A stretch of 24,831 nt of DNA, taken from a virus. The stretch is taken from the IMG/VR virus record IMGVR_UViG_3300042879_002433, positions 1-24,831 of that record. The stretch is one strand, 5' to 3'. Numbering within the stretch: the first letter of the stretch is position 1; each line of letters opens with the position of its first letter. The notes beneath the pieces are model-generated. The model had not been told where the DNA came from. It saw only the letters and a program-made list of their open reading frames with translations, and ran no database searches. This document shows, piece after piece, positions 5,828-12,090 of this stretch. The position numbers and the translations under genes were made by a program.

Positions 5828-6015
5828 GACTGCTTCGGCCTCCCCATAGTGGGATGTTTCTGGTAGGCCGCGACGCTGGCGGCGTCCACGAGCCACGCCC
5901 GGCCGATGCGGGTCGCTTGGAGCACGCCGTCGTGGATCAACCGGCGTATGTGGCGATCGGTGATGCCCGCACGCCGGGCGGCTTCGGTGACGCTGATTAT
6001 GGTCGGGGTGGTCAT
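5824..6015 (-). CDS. Excisionase-like helix-turn-helix protein
   Basis: 63 aa; ATG 6015 overlaps the previous TGA (ATGA). SVTEAARRAGITDRHIRRLI, then HDGVLQATRIGRAWLVDAAS, is a textbook HTH_17/MerR-type helix-turn-helix plus wing covering most of the protein. Size and fold match recombination directionality factors (Xis) and small phage regulators. It is the second such protein in the window and lies about 0.9 kb from the integrase stop on the opposite strand. Xis or a transcription regulator are equally possible. Confidence 0.75.
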   Translation of the reverse strand: MTTPTIISVTEAARRAGITDRHIRRLIHDGVLQATRIGRAWLVDAASVAAYQKHPTMGRPKQS

Positions 6016-6374
6016 GTGGCTCTGTATTCCGGCTGGTCGATCTCGGATCGCGTGAGCACCGTCATCACGCCGTTCGGGTCGCCGCCCTCGCGACGTTCAA
6101 TCGCGAAGACGCTCAGAATCTCAAAGTCGGTGAATCGCCGTCGCGTCTCGTGATTCTTCGGGTCGGCGTATTCGTCCACGACATCGCGACCATCGGCGTC
6201 GCACTCGCAGAGCAGGATGACATGCTCGCCGGGATTGCCGCTGCCTTCGCCGAGAATCACGGACGCCACGCAGTCGATGCGGTGGTGCCAGCCAGAGCAG
6301 CCGCCGGCATCGAAGGTGATGTCGGCGTCGTTGTCGAAATCGGCAAGCAGGCGAATGAGGTCAGACTTTTTCAT
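6012..6374 (-). CDS. Hypothetical protein
   Basis: 120 aa from ATG 6374, chosen because AAAGGG-like AGGGAG lies seven bases upstream. It starts MKKSDLIRLLADFDNDADIT, a motif common in small phage proteins where a short helix leads into a beta domain. The Cys/His cluster (GGCSGWHHRIDC, then LLCECDADG) could bind a metal. The end shares the usual ATGA junction with the HTH gene. No function can be assigned. Confidence 0.62.
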   Translation of the reverse strand: MKKSDLIRLLADFDNDADITFDAGGCSGWHHRIDCVASVILGEGSGNPGEHVILLCECDADGRDVVDEYADPKNHETRRRFTDFEILSVFAIERREGGDPNGVMTVLTRSEIDQPEYRAT

Positions 6375-6585
6375 GGCGGAACTCCCTGGCCGAGCAAACA
6401 ATGCGGCGACCTTCAAACGTCCAGAAGCCGTCAGGCTCTTTTCTGTATTGCGATGCAAACCCGGACAGCCATTCGTCGCAAGAGTATGCGTTTTCCCCAA
6501 CCAGCATTACAGGCACTACATGCACATAGCCGCTGCGGGCGTAGTGCGTGATTTCATGCGTCTCAATCCACTCGTTGACTTTCAT
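6361..6585 (-). CDS. Small hypothetical protein with a very strong ribosome binding site
   Basis: 74 aa from ATG 6585. AAAGGAGGTGA lies five to eight bases upstream and is close to the full anti-SD complement, much stronger than neighbouring sites. The protein (MKVNEWIETHEITHYARSGY ... PVMLVGENAYSCDEWLSGFA) is not recognised. It overlaps the next gene by 14 bases. The strong site suggests high expression early after the 6993-7020 promoter fires. Confidence 0.65.
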   Translation of the reverse strand: MKVNEWIETHEITHYARSGYVHVVPVMLVGENAYSCDEWLSGFASQYRKEPDGFWTFEGRRIVCSAREFRHEKV

Positions 6586-6614
6586 TGCGTCACCTCCTTT
6601 CGCAAGGCGGCGGC

Positions 6615-6950
6615 TCAGAGCCACCGCTCGCCGTTGTTGTATCGGTCGCAGAGTTCTTGAGCTTGCTGGCGGGTGTAGCCAAGGTAGGAAAGGGCGGTGT
6701 CGTTCTGGTTGTTGACCGCCACGCCGTCGCGGGCAATCGTCGCGACGAGCCCGGCGAGCAGGCGGTAGATCGGCTTGCGACCTTCGGAGGCGACCCAGAC
6801 GTAGGGCTCGATCTCAACCTTGCCGCTACCCTTGGCAACCGTCCGCGTCATCTTCGTCAGCGTGGTGCTCGGCAGGAAGGTGCCGCCCGCGTAGTGCTCG
6901 CCGTTCTTCCCGATCTCGCCGCCCTGCTTGGCTCGCTTCTGGCTAGTCAT
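6615..6950 (-). CDS. Hypothetical protein, first gene after the 6993-7020 promoter
   Basis: 111 aa from ATG 6950, which sits six bases after AAGGGG. ATG 6956 and ATG 6986 are in frame; 6986 falls almost on the predicted transcription start and would be leaderless. The protein opens with basic TSQKRAKQGGEIGKN, has a central EIEPYVWVASEGRKPIYRLL segment and ends in YTRQQAQELCDRYNNGERWL. No family is recognised. The start choice is the least certain part. Confidence 0.62.
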   Translation of the reverse strand: MTSQKRAKQGGEIGKNGEHYAGGTFLPSTTLTKMTRTVAKGSGKVEIEPYVWVASEGRKPIYRLLAGLVATIARDGVAVNNQNDTALSYLGYTRQQAQELCDRYNNGERWL

Positions 6951-6992
6951 CGTCATCCCCTTCGCGTTGGTGTCGTTGCTCGTCATGCCCCC

Positions 6993-7020
6993 AGTATATC
7001 CGGTATCGGACATAGTGCAA
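6993..7020 (-). promoter_or_regulatory. Sigma70-like promoter with spacer palindrome, copy 1
   Basis: On the minus strand TTGCAC (7020-7015) and TATACT (6998-6993) have a 16-base spacer, TATGTCCGATACCGGA, identical to that at 8018-8033. ATGTCCG and CGGATAT form an 18-bp near-palindrome running from the spacer into the -10. Upstream are six C residues and an A/T tract with AATCTTTC, as in the other copy. A repressor or activator site is likely. Confidence 0.78.
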
Positions 7021-7085
7021 GGGGGGCATGAAAGATTTTCCGAAATGCGGCTTTTTACGCGACAAATGAGGGCTCGCTCCTCGGT

Positions 7086-7121
7086 TCCCCGCCCGGCGGC
7101 GATGTTGCCGCCGGGCGGGGA
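7086..7121 (-). other. Post-stop GC hairpin, copy 2
   Basis: A 14-bp perfect GC stem (CCCCGCCCGGCGGC and its complement), extendable by one T-A pair, with a 6-base loop, begins four bases past the stop of 7125-7649. No T-run follows. It lies between that gene and the promoter at 6993-7020, so it may work as a transcription barrier or RNA stabiliser. Confidence 0.7.
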
Positions 7122-7124
7122 TGG

Positions 7125-7649
7125 TCAGGCGGGGCGGCAGCCAGCGTAGCTTCCCTCAGTCACGGTCGCGGTGATCTGCACAAACCCGCGAGCGGCGTAG
7201 AACTCGACATCGGAGGAGTCGGTGCCGTCAACTCGCACAACGTGCCCGGCCTCGTTCGCGGCGAAGTAGCTGCCGACGATCGGCCGGCGAGTCACGCGGT
7301 ACAGGCAGTTCGCCGCGTCCTTGGGATTGTCCTCGACGCGATGCTTGCCGAAGCCGATGTCGATGAGGAACGGAACCGAATCAACAATCCGGCGAGCTTT
7401 CTGGCGGGCGTGGTACTCGCGGTCGCTGTCGGCCCGCTGGGCTTCGGCGACGATCGCCGACTGATGGCGAACCGCCTTCGAGCCGCGATTGCGAACCTTG
7501 CTCGCACAGATCACGCCCCAGCACTGAACGTCACCGTGACAGCCATCAGCATCGACCGGCATGACCGCGACGCGACGCTTCGGGCAGTTCGCGCCGCAGT
7601 GCTCGCACTTGCCCTCTTCCGCCATCCCCATGATCTTGAAGCCGTTCAT
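7125..7649 (-). CDS. Cys-rich hypothetical protein, probable zinc binding
   Basis: 174 aa, ATG 7649 behind AAGGGAACGAAACG. Residues 14-50 hold CEHCGANCPKRRVAVM followed by GCHGDVQCWGVICASK, a set of cysteines spaced like a small zinc-finger module that I associate with accessory phage and plasmid proteins. A long charged helix (residues 65-90, AIVAEAQRADSDREYHARQK) follows, then an unrecognised beta-rich C-terminal half. It is the second gene of the unit from the 8012-8039 promoter, with GC hairpins on both sides. Confidence 0.7.
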   Translation of the reverse strand: MNGFKIMGMAEEGKCEHCGANCPKRRVAVMPVDADGCHGDVQCWGVICASKVRNRGSKAVRHQSAIVAEAQRADSDREYHARQKARRIVDSVPFLIDIGFGKHRVEDNPKDAANCLYRVTRRPIVGSYFAANEAGHVVRVDGTDSSDVEFYAARGFVQITATVTEGSYAGCRPA

Positions 7650-7680
7650 CGTTTCGTTCCCTTGTGTCTCGTGGTCGTGA

Positions 7681-7705
7681 GCCCGGCGGCACCGTGCCGC
7701 CGGGC
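7681..7705 (-). other. Post-stop GC hairpin, copy 3
   Basis: GCCCGGCGGCAC and GTGCCGCCGGGC flank a single C, a 12-bp inverted repeat that begins 10 bases past the stop of 7716-7955. Compared with 3002-3027, a G-C pair in the stem is swapped for C-G, a compensatory change. The following leader to ATG 7649 matches the one before ATG 2971. Confidence 0.72.
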
Positions 7706-7715
7706 GGGGCTTGCC

Positions 7716-7955
7716 TCAGATCACCGTGACCTTGCGGCGGAAAATGCGGTGCAGATTGTCGAGAGCCAGCGAGTCGAACTCGCCGTTGAGCATCAGGCAG
7801 TCCCAACGAATGACAGCCGCGACGGTCTCCACCGTTGCAGCGACCGGGACAAACTCAGGAAGCCCGTAGCCGAACAGGATCTCAGTGTCGATGCCCGAGA
7901 GGTCAGCGTTGCTCTTGGCGATCTCGGCGGCGTTCTTGAACTCGGCGGCGGTCAT
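7716..7955 (-). CDS. Small hypothetical protein, first gene of the 8012-8039 unit
   Basis: 79 aa, ATG 7955 behind GGGAG. The N-terminal half is helical (MTAAEFKNAAEIAKSNADLS); the C-terminal half has a typical pattern, VAAVIRWDCLMLNGEFDSLA, then LDNLHRIFRRKVTVI, that I associate with short phage and plasmid proteins of unknown role. The leader has a structured element shared with the gene at 3038-3352. Function unknown. Confidence 0.66.
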   Translation of the reverse strand: MTAAEFKNAAEIAKSNADLSGIDTEILFGYGLPEFVPVAATVETVAAVIRWDCLMLNGEFDSLALDNLHRIFRRKVTVI

Positions 7956-7981
7956 TTTCGTGTCTCCCGTTCTTCGTGTCT

Positions 7982-8002
7982 CGCGGGTCTCACTTGCCCG
8001 CG
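7982..8002 (-). promoter_or_regulatory. 5' leader hairpin, copy B
   Basis: CGCGGG (8002-7997) pairs with CCCGCG (7987-7982) around a 9-base loop. It has the same offset from the -10 and the same loop length as 3379-3399, with one compensatory pair change. The two 56-base leaders align without gaps (about 38 identical positions by hand count). Confidence 0.6.
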
Positions 8003-8011
8003 TCTGCCCTA

Positions 8012-8039
8012 ACTATATCCGGTATCGGACATATGGCAA
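8012..8039 (-). promoter_or_regulatory. Sigma70-like promoter with spacer palindrome, copy 2
   Basis: On the minus strand TTGCCA (8039-8034) and TATAGT (8017-8012) have a 16-base spacer identical to that of the promoter at 6993-7020, including the ATGTCCG/CGGATAT near-palindrome. The -10 ends 57 bases before ATG 7955. An A/T tract and C-run lie upstream. Confidence 0.8.
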
Positions 8040-8122
8040 GGGGGGCTTGAAAAGATTTTCCGAAAACCGCGTTTTCCCCGAGGAAACCGGGGGTAGGTAC
8101 ATCCGGCGTACCCACCCGGCAC

Positions 8123-8171
8123 AGCGAGGAGGCGGCGGGGAAAGGGAGAAAACCCGCCGCCTCAACTCGCT
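8123..8171 (-). terminator. Large GC hairpin after the last late gene
   Basis: GAGGCGGCGGG (8129-8139) pairs with CCCGCCGCCTC (8153-8163) around a 13-base loop; the stem continues as AGCGAG/CTCGCT (8123-8128, 8166-8171) past a two-base bulge, giving about 17 bp. It starts 9 bases past the stop of 8180-8371. There is no T-run on the minus strand, so termination, if it occurs here, is not of the simple intrinsic type. It separates the late operon from the promoter at 8012-8039. Confidence 0.5.
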
Positions 8172-8179
8172 GGCCCGGT

Positions 8180-8371
8180 CTAGTCGGTCGCGGGCTGCCG
8201 CAGTTCCTCGCGGTACGCCGCCTCGACCTTCAGCCGCCGCACCTCGAACAGAAGCCGCATCACATCCGCCGCGAGCGAGCCGCTCGTGCCCGCATCCCAG
8301 CACCCCGAGAACCGGCGTGCCCGTTGCTCGCACTCCGCGAGGTACGCGTCGGTGAGGGGCTCACGAGTCAT
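8180..8371 (-). CDS. Small hypothetical protein, last gene of the late operon
   Basis: 63 aa; ATG 8371 overlaps the stop of 8368-8871 (ATGA). It looks entirely helical (LTDAYLAECEQRARRFSGCW ... DVMRLLFEVRRLKVEAAYRE). No family is recognised. Coupling to the upstream gene suggests joint expression. Confidence 0.6.
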   Translation of the reverse strand: MTREPLTDAYLAECEQRARRFSGCWDAGTSGSLAADVMRLLFEVRRLKVEAAYREELRQPATD

Positions 8372-8871
8372 CGGTGTTCCTCTCGGTGAAGCAAGAGAGC
8401 CAAGAGCGAGTAGCTCGCGAGATCGAAGAGGTTGTCTTCGAGCGATTCGTTCTCCAGCCGCCCGGTCGCGTTGTACGCCGCGAGCCGCGTCACCTTGTCG
8501 GAGAGCCTGACCATCGCGCCTTTCCACGATGGGATGCCGACGAACTTCGCCCCGTTGCGGATGTTCGCGAGGGGATCTTCGCCACTCGGGCAGCCGTAGT
8601 CTCGACTCTTCCTGCGGTGCATCTCCTTCAGCGAGTCGCACAGATCGAAGAACGCCTGCGATGTCGGGTGAACGTCAGACTTCAAGAGCGAGTCGCCACG
8701 CCAGACGTTGGCAAGCACCTCGGCTGCACACTGCTGGGCCGGCTCGCAGCCCGCCAGCGGCGGCGGCGTGTAGCCCACGAGCTTGTCATCGCTCGGGTCG
8801 GTGCTCGCGAGCCGCTCCCGCACCGCTGCCCGCAGTTCATCGTTCGCCTTCTCGAAGATCGCCGCTGTCAT
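8368..8871 (-). CDS. DUF1599 (Nmad1)-like protein
   Basis: 167 aa; ATG 8871 overlaps the upstream TGA. Residues 70-160 carry the family pattern: SLKEMHRRKSRDYG, DPLANIRN, GIPSWKGAMVRLSDKVTRL, then GRLENESLEDNLFDLASYSL. Phage proteins of this kind have been called nucleotide modification associated domain 1 (DUF1599). The all-helical fold with conserved acidic residues recalls MazG-like nucleotide hydrolases. Residues 1-65 (with TPPPLAGCEPAQQC) are an extra, poorly conserved N-terminus. A role in the phage nucleotide pool or DNA modification is inferred from the family name, not from this sequence. Confidence 0.72.
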   Translation of the reverse strand: MTAAIFEKANDELRAAVRERLASTDPSDDKLVGYTPPPLAGCEPAQQCAAEVLANVWRGDSLLKSDVHPTSQAFFDLCDSLKEMHRRKSRDYGCPSGEDPLANIRNGAKFVGIPSWKGAMVRLSDKVTRLAAYNATGRLENESLEDNLFDLASYSLLALLLHREEHR

Positions 8872-10055
8872 GTGAGTTCCTTTCGTGGGCCTGCGACGTG
8901 CGTCGCAATCATCCCGCCGTCGTTGGCGTAGATGAAAGTCTCCATCGCTTGTCTAGCGTTCAGAAATCCCAGGCTCGCGTGCCAATCGTCGGCAACGCAG
9001 AGCGAGGGTGCAGTTCGCACGAGCACGCCGTCGATCGTCTCGATCGGTCGCGACCACTCGGCGGCAGTGGAGTGGTAGTGCCCCGTGTGGTACTCGCGGT
9101 ACGGGCAAGCCGCCCACTGCGACGCCGCCTCGATCGCCATGAGTTGCGGGAGTTTCTTCTTCGCTCGGTGCCCGTGAGCGAAGCCCAACAGGTTCCGCCC
9201 GTGCGAGAGGTACTTCCGACCCGTGTAGTTGCCGTCGATCGTGATCCGCTTGTCGTTGCGGTATCGCTCCAGCAAGAGCCGATGGAAGACCCACGAGAGC
9301 GTCTCGTCGTGGTTGCCATGCACGAGCACCACATCGGTCGGAACCGTCTCGGCGGATCGCTCCACGATCCCGAGCAACGTCGCCACGCCGACATCGAGCA
9401 TCTTCTGCAATCGCCCGTCGCGTTCGAGCAGCGTGCCGCTGGAGGTCTCGGCACGCTCGGCCCGGTCGTAATGAAACAGATCCCCGAGGAAGGCGATCGT
9501 GCGGCGGGTGGGATTGTGGGAATCTCCCACCGCTAGGAGCTCGTGCCCAGTGTCGCGAACCACCCGCTCCGCGATCGAGAGATCCCAATCGGCTCCCGTG
9601 GTCGCCTTCCAACTGTAGTTCCCAAAATGGGTATCTGAAACGACCAGCACTTGCCAGAGCCCCGGCTTCGGCTTTCCATGGCTCTTGCTCGCCGGGCGGC
9701 GGATGTCGCGGGTCGCCGCCCCGATCATCGCCTCGACCGCCTGGGCGACGTTCGGCCCGGCTTTCGGTCGCAGCCTGACGAACACGCGATGGAGTTCGGT
9801 GACGGTCGTGCCGCCGTCGCCGTCGCTCGTGCCGACCTCCCACTTCGTCGCCTCGGATGCGGCGACCTCATAGCGGGTCATGTCCGCCTCGATGTGGGCG
9901 AGCAGATCCTCGACGGTCTTGATCCGCCGGCTCGTGGAGCGGGCTTCGAGCGTGTCGCCCTCTTGCCGCTGCGTCACCTGTTCCGCCGTGGCCGGCGGGC
10001 TGGGTGCGGGCAGGCTCGACACGACCGCCGCCTTCAGTCCTTGCTTGCCAGCCAT
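8868..10055 (-). CDS. Calcineurin-like metallophosphoesterase
   Basis: 395 aa from ATG 10055, which lies inside the end of the upstream gene. All metal-binding motifs are visible: SDTHFG (Asp141, His143), LGDLFHYD (Asp192), VHGNHDE (Asn248, His249), AHGH (His294, His296) and TGHYHS (His326, His328). The first 130 residues are a separate region, with a helical part (KTVEDLLAHIEADMTRYEVA) and Pro/Ala-rich start. The family includes phosphatases and Mre11/SbcD-like nucleases; this one lacks an SbcC partner nearby. In phages such proteins may process nucleic acid ends or 2',3'-cyclic ends, but the substrate is unknown. Confidence 0.85.
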   Translation of the reverse strand: MAGKQGLKAAVVSSLPAPSPPATAEQVTQRQEGDTLEARSTSRRIKTVEDLLAHIEADMTRYEVAASEATKWEVGTSDGDGGTTVTELHRVFVRLRPKAGPNVAQAVEAMIGAATRDIRRPASKSHGKPKPGLWQVLVVSDTHFGNYSWKATTGADWDLSIAERVVRDTGHELLAVGDSHNPTRRTIAFLGDLFHYDRAERAETSSGTLLERDGRLQKMLDVGVATLLGIVERSAETVPTDVVLVHGNHDETLSWVFHRLLLERYRNDKRITIDGNYTGRKYLSHGRNLLGFAHGHRAKKKLPQLMAIEAASQWAACPYREYHTGHYHSTAAEWSRPIETIDGVLVRTAPSLCVADDWHASLGFLNARQAMETFIYANDGGMIATHVAGPRKELT

Positions 10056-10285
10056 TCGCGTACTCCACAGAAGCCGCAGATCGTGATGCCGCGTTCTTTG
10101 CAGTTCGCCACGATCGCGGCGGCGAGCCCGCGACCCGAGGCTTGGATAGTTCCGGCGTGCCACTCGCGGCGGATCGAGAGCAGTTCCTCGCGAACGTCGG
10201 CGGGCAGGCGGTCGATCCACCGCCCCGCCGTCCTAGGAGCCTGCGGGGCGGCAGCCGCCACGATTGCCGAGCGGAGATCACTCAC
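10034..10285 (-). CDS. Small hypothetical protein, possibly DNA-binding
   Basis: 83 aa with a GTG start at 10285, six bases after AAGGAGG. It carries RWIDRLPADVREELLSIRRE, then WHAGTIQASGRGLAAAIVAN and GITICGFCGVREWL, which reads as a compact helical domain that could hold a helix-turn-helix. Similar short proteins occur in phages I have seen, without a defined role. It could be a terminase small-subunit analogue, but no large subunit is here. It overlaps the phosphoesterase gene by 22 bases. Confidence 0.6.
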   Translation of the reverse strand: MSDLRSAIVAAAAPQAPRTAGRWIDRLPADVREELLSIRREWHAGTIQASGRGLAAAIVANCKERGITICGFCGVREWLASKD

Positions 10286-10562
10286 GCGGCACCTCCTTGT
10301 AACCGAGCATGGTCAGCACCCGCCGCTGCACGCGGGCGAGTTCAGTCACCGCCTCCTCACTGATGCTCGGGCCGAGCACCGCGTGGGCGATCTCGTGGAG
10401 CACCGTCTCCATTTTTTGCGAGCCCCGGCAGCGATCGTCGATGAGGATTCGCGGGCTCGTGGCGTTGTCGAAAAACGTCCAGCCCATCGCGTCGCCCTTC
10501 AACCGGGTGAACCGCAGGAGCCAACGCTTGCCGTCGATCGTGATGTGATGATCTTCAGCCAC
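10278..10562 (-). CDS. HExxH putative metallopeptidase-like protein
   Basis: 94 aa from GTG 10562, six bases after AAAGGG; a TTG two codons upstream is less likely. METVLHEIAHAVLGPSISEE carries a zinc-binding HEIAH (residues 56-60), and glutamates follow at about 69-74 (third-ligand position). The layout resembles short ImmA/IrrE-like or SprT-like proteins in phages. The domain is minimal, so it may not be a full protease. Overlap with the next gene suggests coupled translation. Confidence 0.68.
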   Translation of the reverse strand: MAEDHHITIDGKRWLLRFTRLKGDAMGWTFFDNATSPRILIDDRCRGSQKMETVLHEIAHAVLGPSISEEAVTELARVQRRVLTMLGYKEVPRE

Positions 10563-10597
10563 GGGCAACCCTTTCGCCCGTCAGTGTCTCGGGGCTG

Positions 10598-10900
10598 TCA
10601 ACCGATGCCGAACTTGCGGCCCAACTGGGTCAGCCGCTCTTGCCGCTTCTTGCACCCGCAGTCCTTCACGCCCACTACGGCGGCGACCGCTTGGGCTCGT
10701 TCCTTCGTGATGCCAACCGCAGCGAGCCCGGCGGCCACCATGTCACCCAGGCCAGGCTTGGCCCGCGGGTACGCCGGGTGTGTCTCGTCTACCGTGATCT
10801 GGTCGCCGTCTTGGGTGACGATGCAGGGCCGTACCTCGTCGAGCGTGTAGCCACGCTGGCGGCATCGGGCCTCAAGGTGGCGCAGGCGGCAGCGGATCAT
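10598..10900 (-). CDS. Small late protein with CGC tail motif
   Basis: 100 aa from ATG 10900, which overlaps the preceding TGA (ATGA). It begins MIRCRLRHLEARCRQRGYTL, then has a short helical middle (GLGDMVAAGLAAVGITKERA) and ends VKDCGCKKRQERLTQLGRKF. The CGC..R...L ending is a pattern I have seen in small proteins of phage tail regions, of unknown function; the cysteines may bind metal. Confidence 0.66.
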   Translation of the reverse strand: MIRCRLRHLEARCRQRGYTLDEVRPCIVTQDGDQITVDETHPAYPRAKPGLGDMVAAGLAAVGITKERAQAVAAVVGVKDCGCKKRQERLTQLGRKFGIG

Positions 10901-11298
10901 GGCAGCGGGTTGCAGGGATAGATATCTACTGTTTGACCCGTGCACAATAGTGACACAAAGAAATCTTCTAACGTTATGCTGGTCGGCTCTGCCTCCCCAT
11001 CAACTCCACCGCAGCAATCGCCAAGAACACGAAGCGTAAACCCAAAACCCAGGGTAGCAAAACTGATTTCTACTCGCGCGTTTGCATATCCAGCGTTTTC
11101 TATTTCTGAAAGCACATTGGCGTTTTGTATTTCTTGCTGTAAAGCAGCAATGTCAGCATCGCGGCTTTCTTCTGTTATGTTGCTATTGCTGCAGAACAAA
11201 AACCCAACGGCACAATCTTGGCAGCAACACGCCTGCTCCGTGCCGACCTTGCCGTCACGCAGCACGACCTTGCCGTCTTGAATCGTGATGAGCGTCAT
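10897..11298 (-). CDS. Cys-rich late protein in an AT-richer patch
   Basis: 133 aa from ATG 11298, ATGA junction with the upstream gene. It opens with a doubled DGKV (IQDGKVVLRDGKVG) and a cysteine cluster CCCQDC, with later cysteines (FCSNS, CCGG, LLCTG, YPCN). The middle is a helical Asn/Glu-rich stretch followed by a hydrophobic segment (VEISFATLGFGFTLRV). DGK...GT..ACCC openings are familiar to me from proteins in prophages, possibly of Planctomycetota. Positions about 10920-11220 are visibly richer in A/T than the neighbours, suggesting recent acquisition. Role may be in the tail tip; unknown. Confidence 0.7.
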   Translation of the reverse strand: MTLITIQDGKVVLRDGKVGTEQACCCQDCAVGFLFCSNSNITEESRDADIAALQQEIQNANVLSEIENAGYANARVEISFATLGFGFTLRVLGDCCGGVDGEAEPTSITLEDFFVSLLCTGQTVDIYPCNPLP

Positions 11299-11714
11299 GG
11301 GCTAGAGGTTGCCGTGGCGCAGGTCGTGATCGAGAACCATTGAATGATTCCCCCGCTATCCTTGCCCAACACCTGCTGCTCAAGGGCTACATAGTCAGGC
11401 TGGAGAGCCAAGTTCGCCGACACCAAATGCCATGTGCCGCGATGGAGAGCCGCCCAGCCCTGCCCCACGTTGACGCCAGCAAACGTGTTTTTTGCTACGG
11501 CAGTAATCGAGGAATCAACGAACTCAATCGTGCTCGTGCTGTTCGCTGGCCACTCGCCCGACCACTGCACGTACCGCACCCGCTTGCCCGCTTCGGGCTG
11601 TACCTTGCCGAATGTCAGCGGTGCCCCGTCGCGATTGCCGCCCTCGACCTGACGCACGACGGCAGCGATCCGCTCGGCGGCACCGCGAGTGAAATCGACG
11701 CGGGCGGTACTCAC
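11295..11714 (-). CDS. Tail-tip/baseplate-region hypothetical protein
   Basis: 139 aa from GTG 11714, which overlaps the previous TAG by one base (TAGTG). The sequence has a helical start (ARVDFTRGAAERIAAVVRQV), then KRVRYVQWSGEWPANSTSTI, AKNTFAGVNVGQGWAALH and a Ser/Thr-rich end. Beta-rich, exposed, fibre-like character fits a virion surface protein. No family is recognised. The position after the tape measure and tip candidates suggests tail tip or fibre. Confidence 0.62.
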   Translation of the reverse strand: MSTARVDFTRGAAERIAAVVRQVEGGNRDGAPLTFGKVQPEAGKRVRYVQWSGEWPANSTSTIEFVDSSITAVAKNTFAGVNVGQGWAALHRGTWHLVSANLALQPDYVALEQQVLGKDSGGIIQWFSITTCATATSSP

Positions 11715-12082
11715 TACTCCTCCAAGATCTGGAGGAGCAGCCGCGAGTCGGGAGCGTTCGCCTGGGCGGCGTAGTTGCCCGCCGCGAGCCGCAACACGGC
11801 GGCATCGCCCGGCTTCAGCCGCACCGTCTCGAAGAGCGTCGTGCCGCTGACCCGGCCGAACGAGATCGTATGCGTGCCAGCGGTCGCCAGCGACCGAGCG
11901 AAGCACAGCCCGAGGGCCGACGCCGACGCCGTGGTGATCGCCTGGGTGCTCGTGCCGACGTTGAGCGTCAGGGCCAGAAGCCCCGTCGCAGAGAAGTCGC
12001 TCGTGATGTTCGACGCGTTGAGGTTTTGGTTTAACGCCCCGGCGTTGACGTTCACGTTCACGCTGTAGCTGATGTCTGCCAT
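11714..12082 (-). CDS. Tail-tip/fibre-like hypothetical protein
   Basis: 122 aa from ATG 12082. The Shine-Dalgarno sequence (TAGGAG) overlaps the stop TAG of the upstream gene, a tight reinitiation layout also seen at 16063. It is beta-rich with many Asn, Thr and Ser (SVNVNVNAGALNQN, then LALTLNVGTSTQA), and ends in a short acidic helix (LLLQILEE). It resembles small virion surface proteins. Function unknown. Confidence 0.62.
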   Translation of the reverse strand: MADISYSVNVNVNAGALNQNLNASNITSDFSATGLLALTLNVGTSTQAITTASASALGLCFARSLATAGTHTISFGRVSGTTLFETVRLKPGDAAVLRLAAGNYAAQANAPDSRLLLQILEE

Positions 12083-12090
12083 GAGAACTC

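Noticed and set aside
8123-8171. Second promoter or an inverted-repeat origin at the large hairpin
   Set aside because: No promoter boxes or iterons are seen around it. A simple stem-loop after the last late gene is the sufficient explanation.
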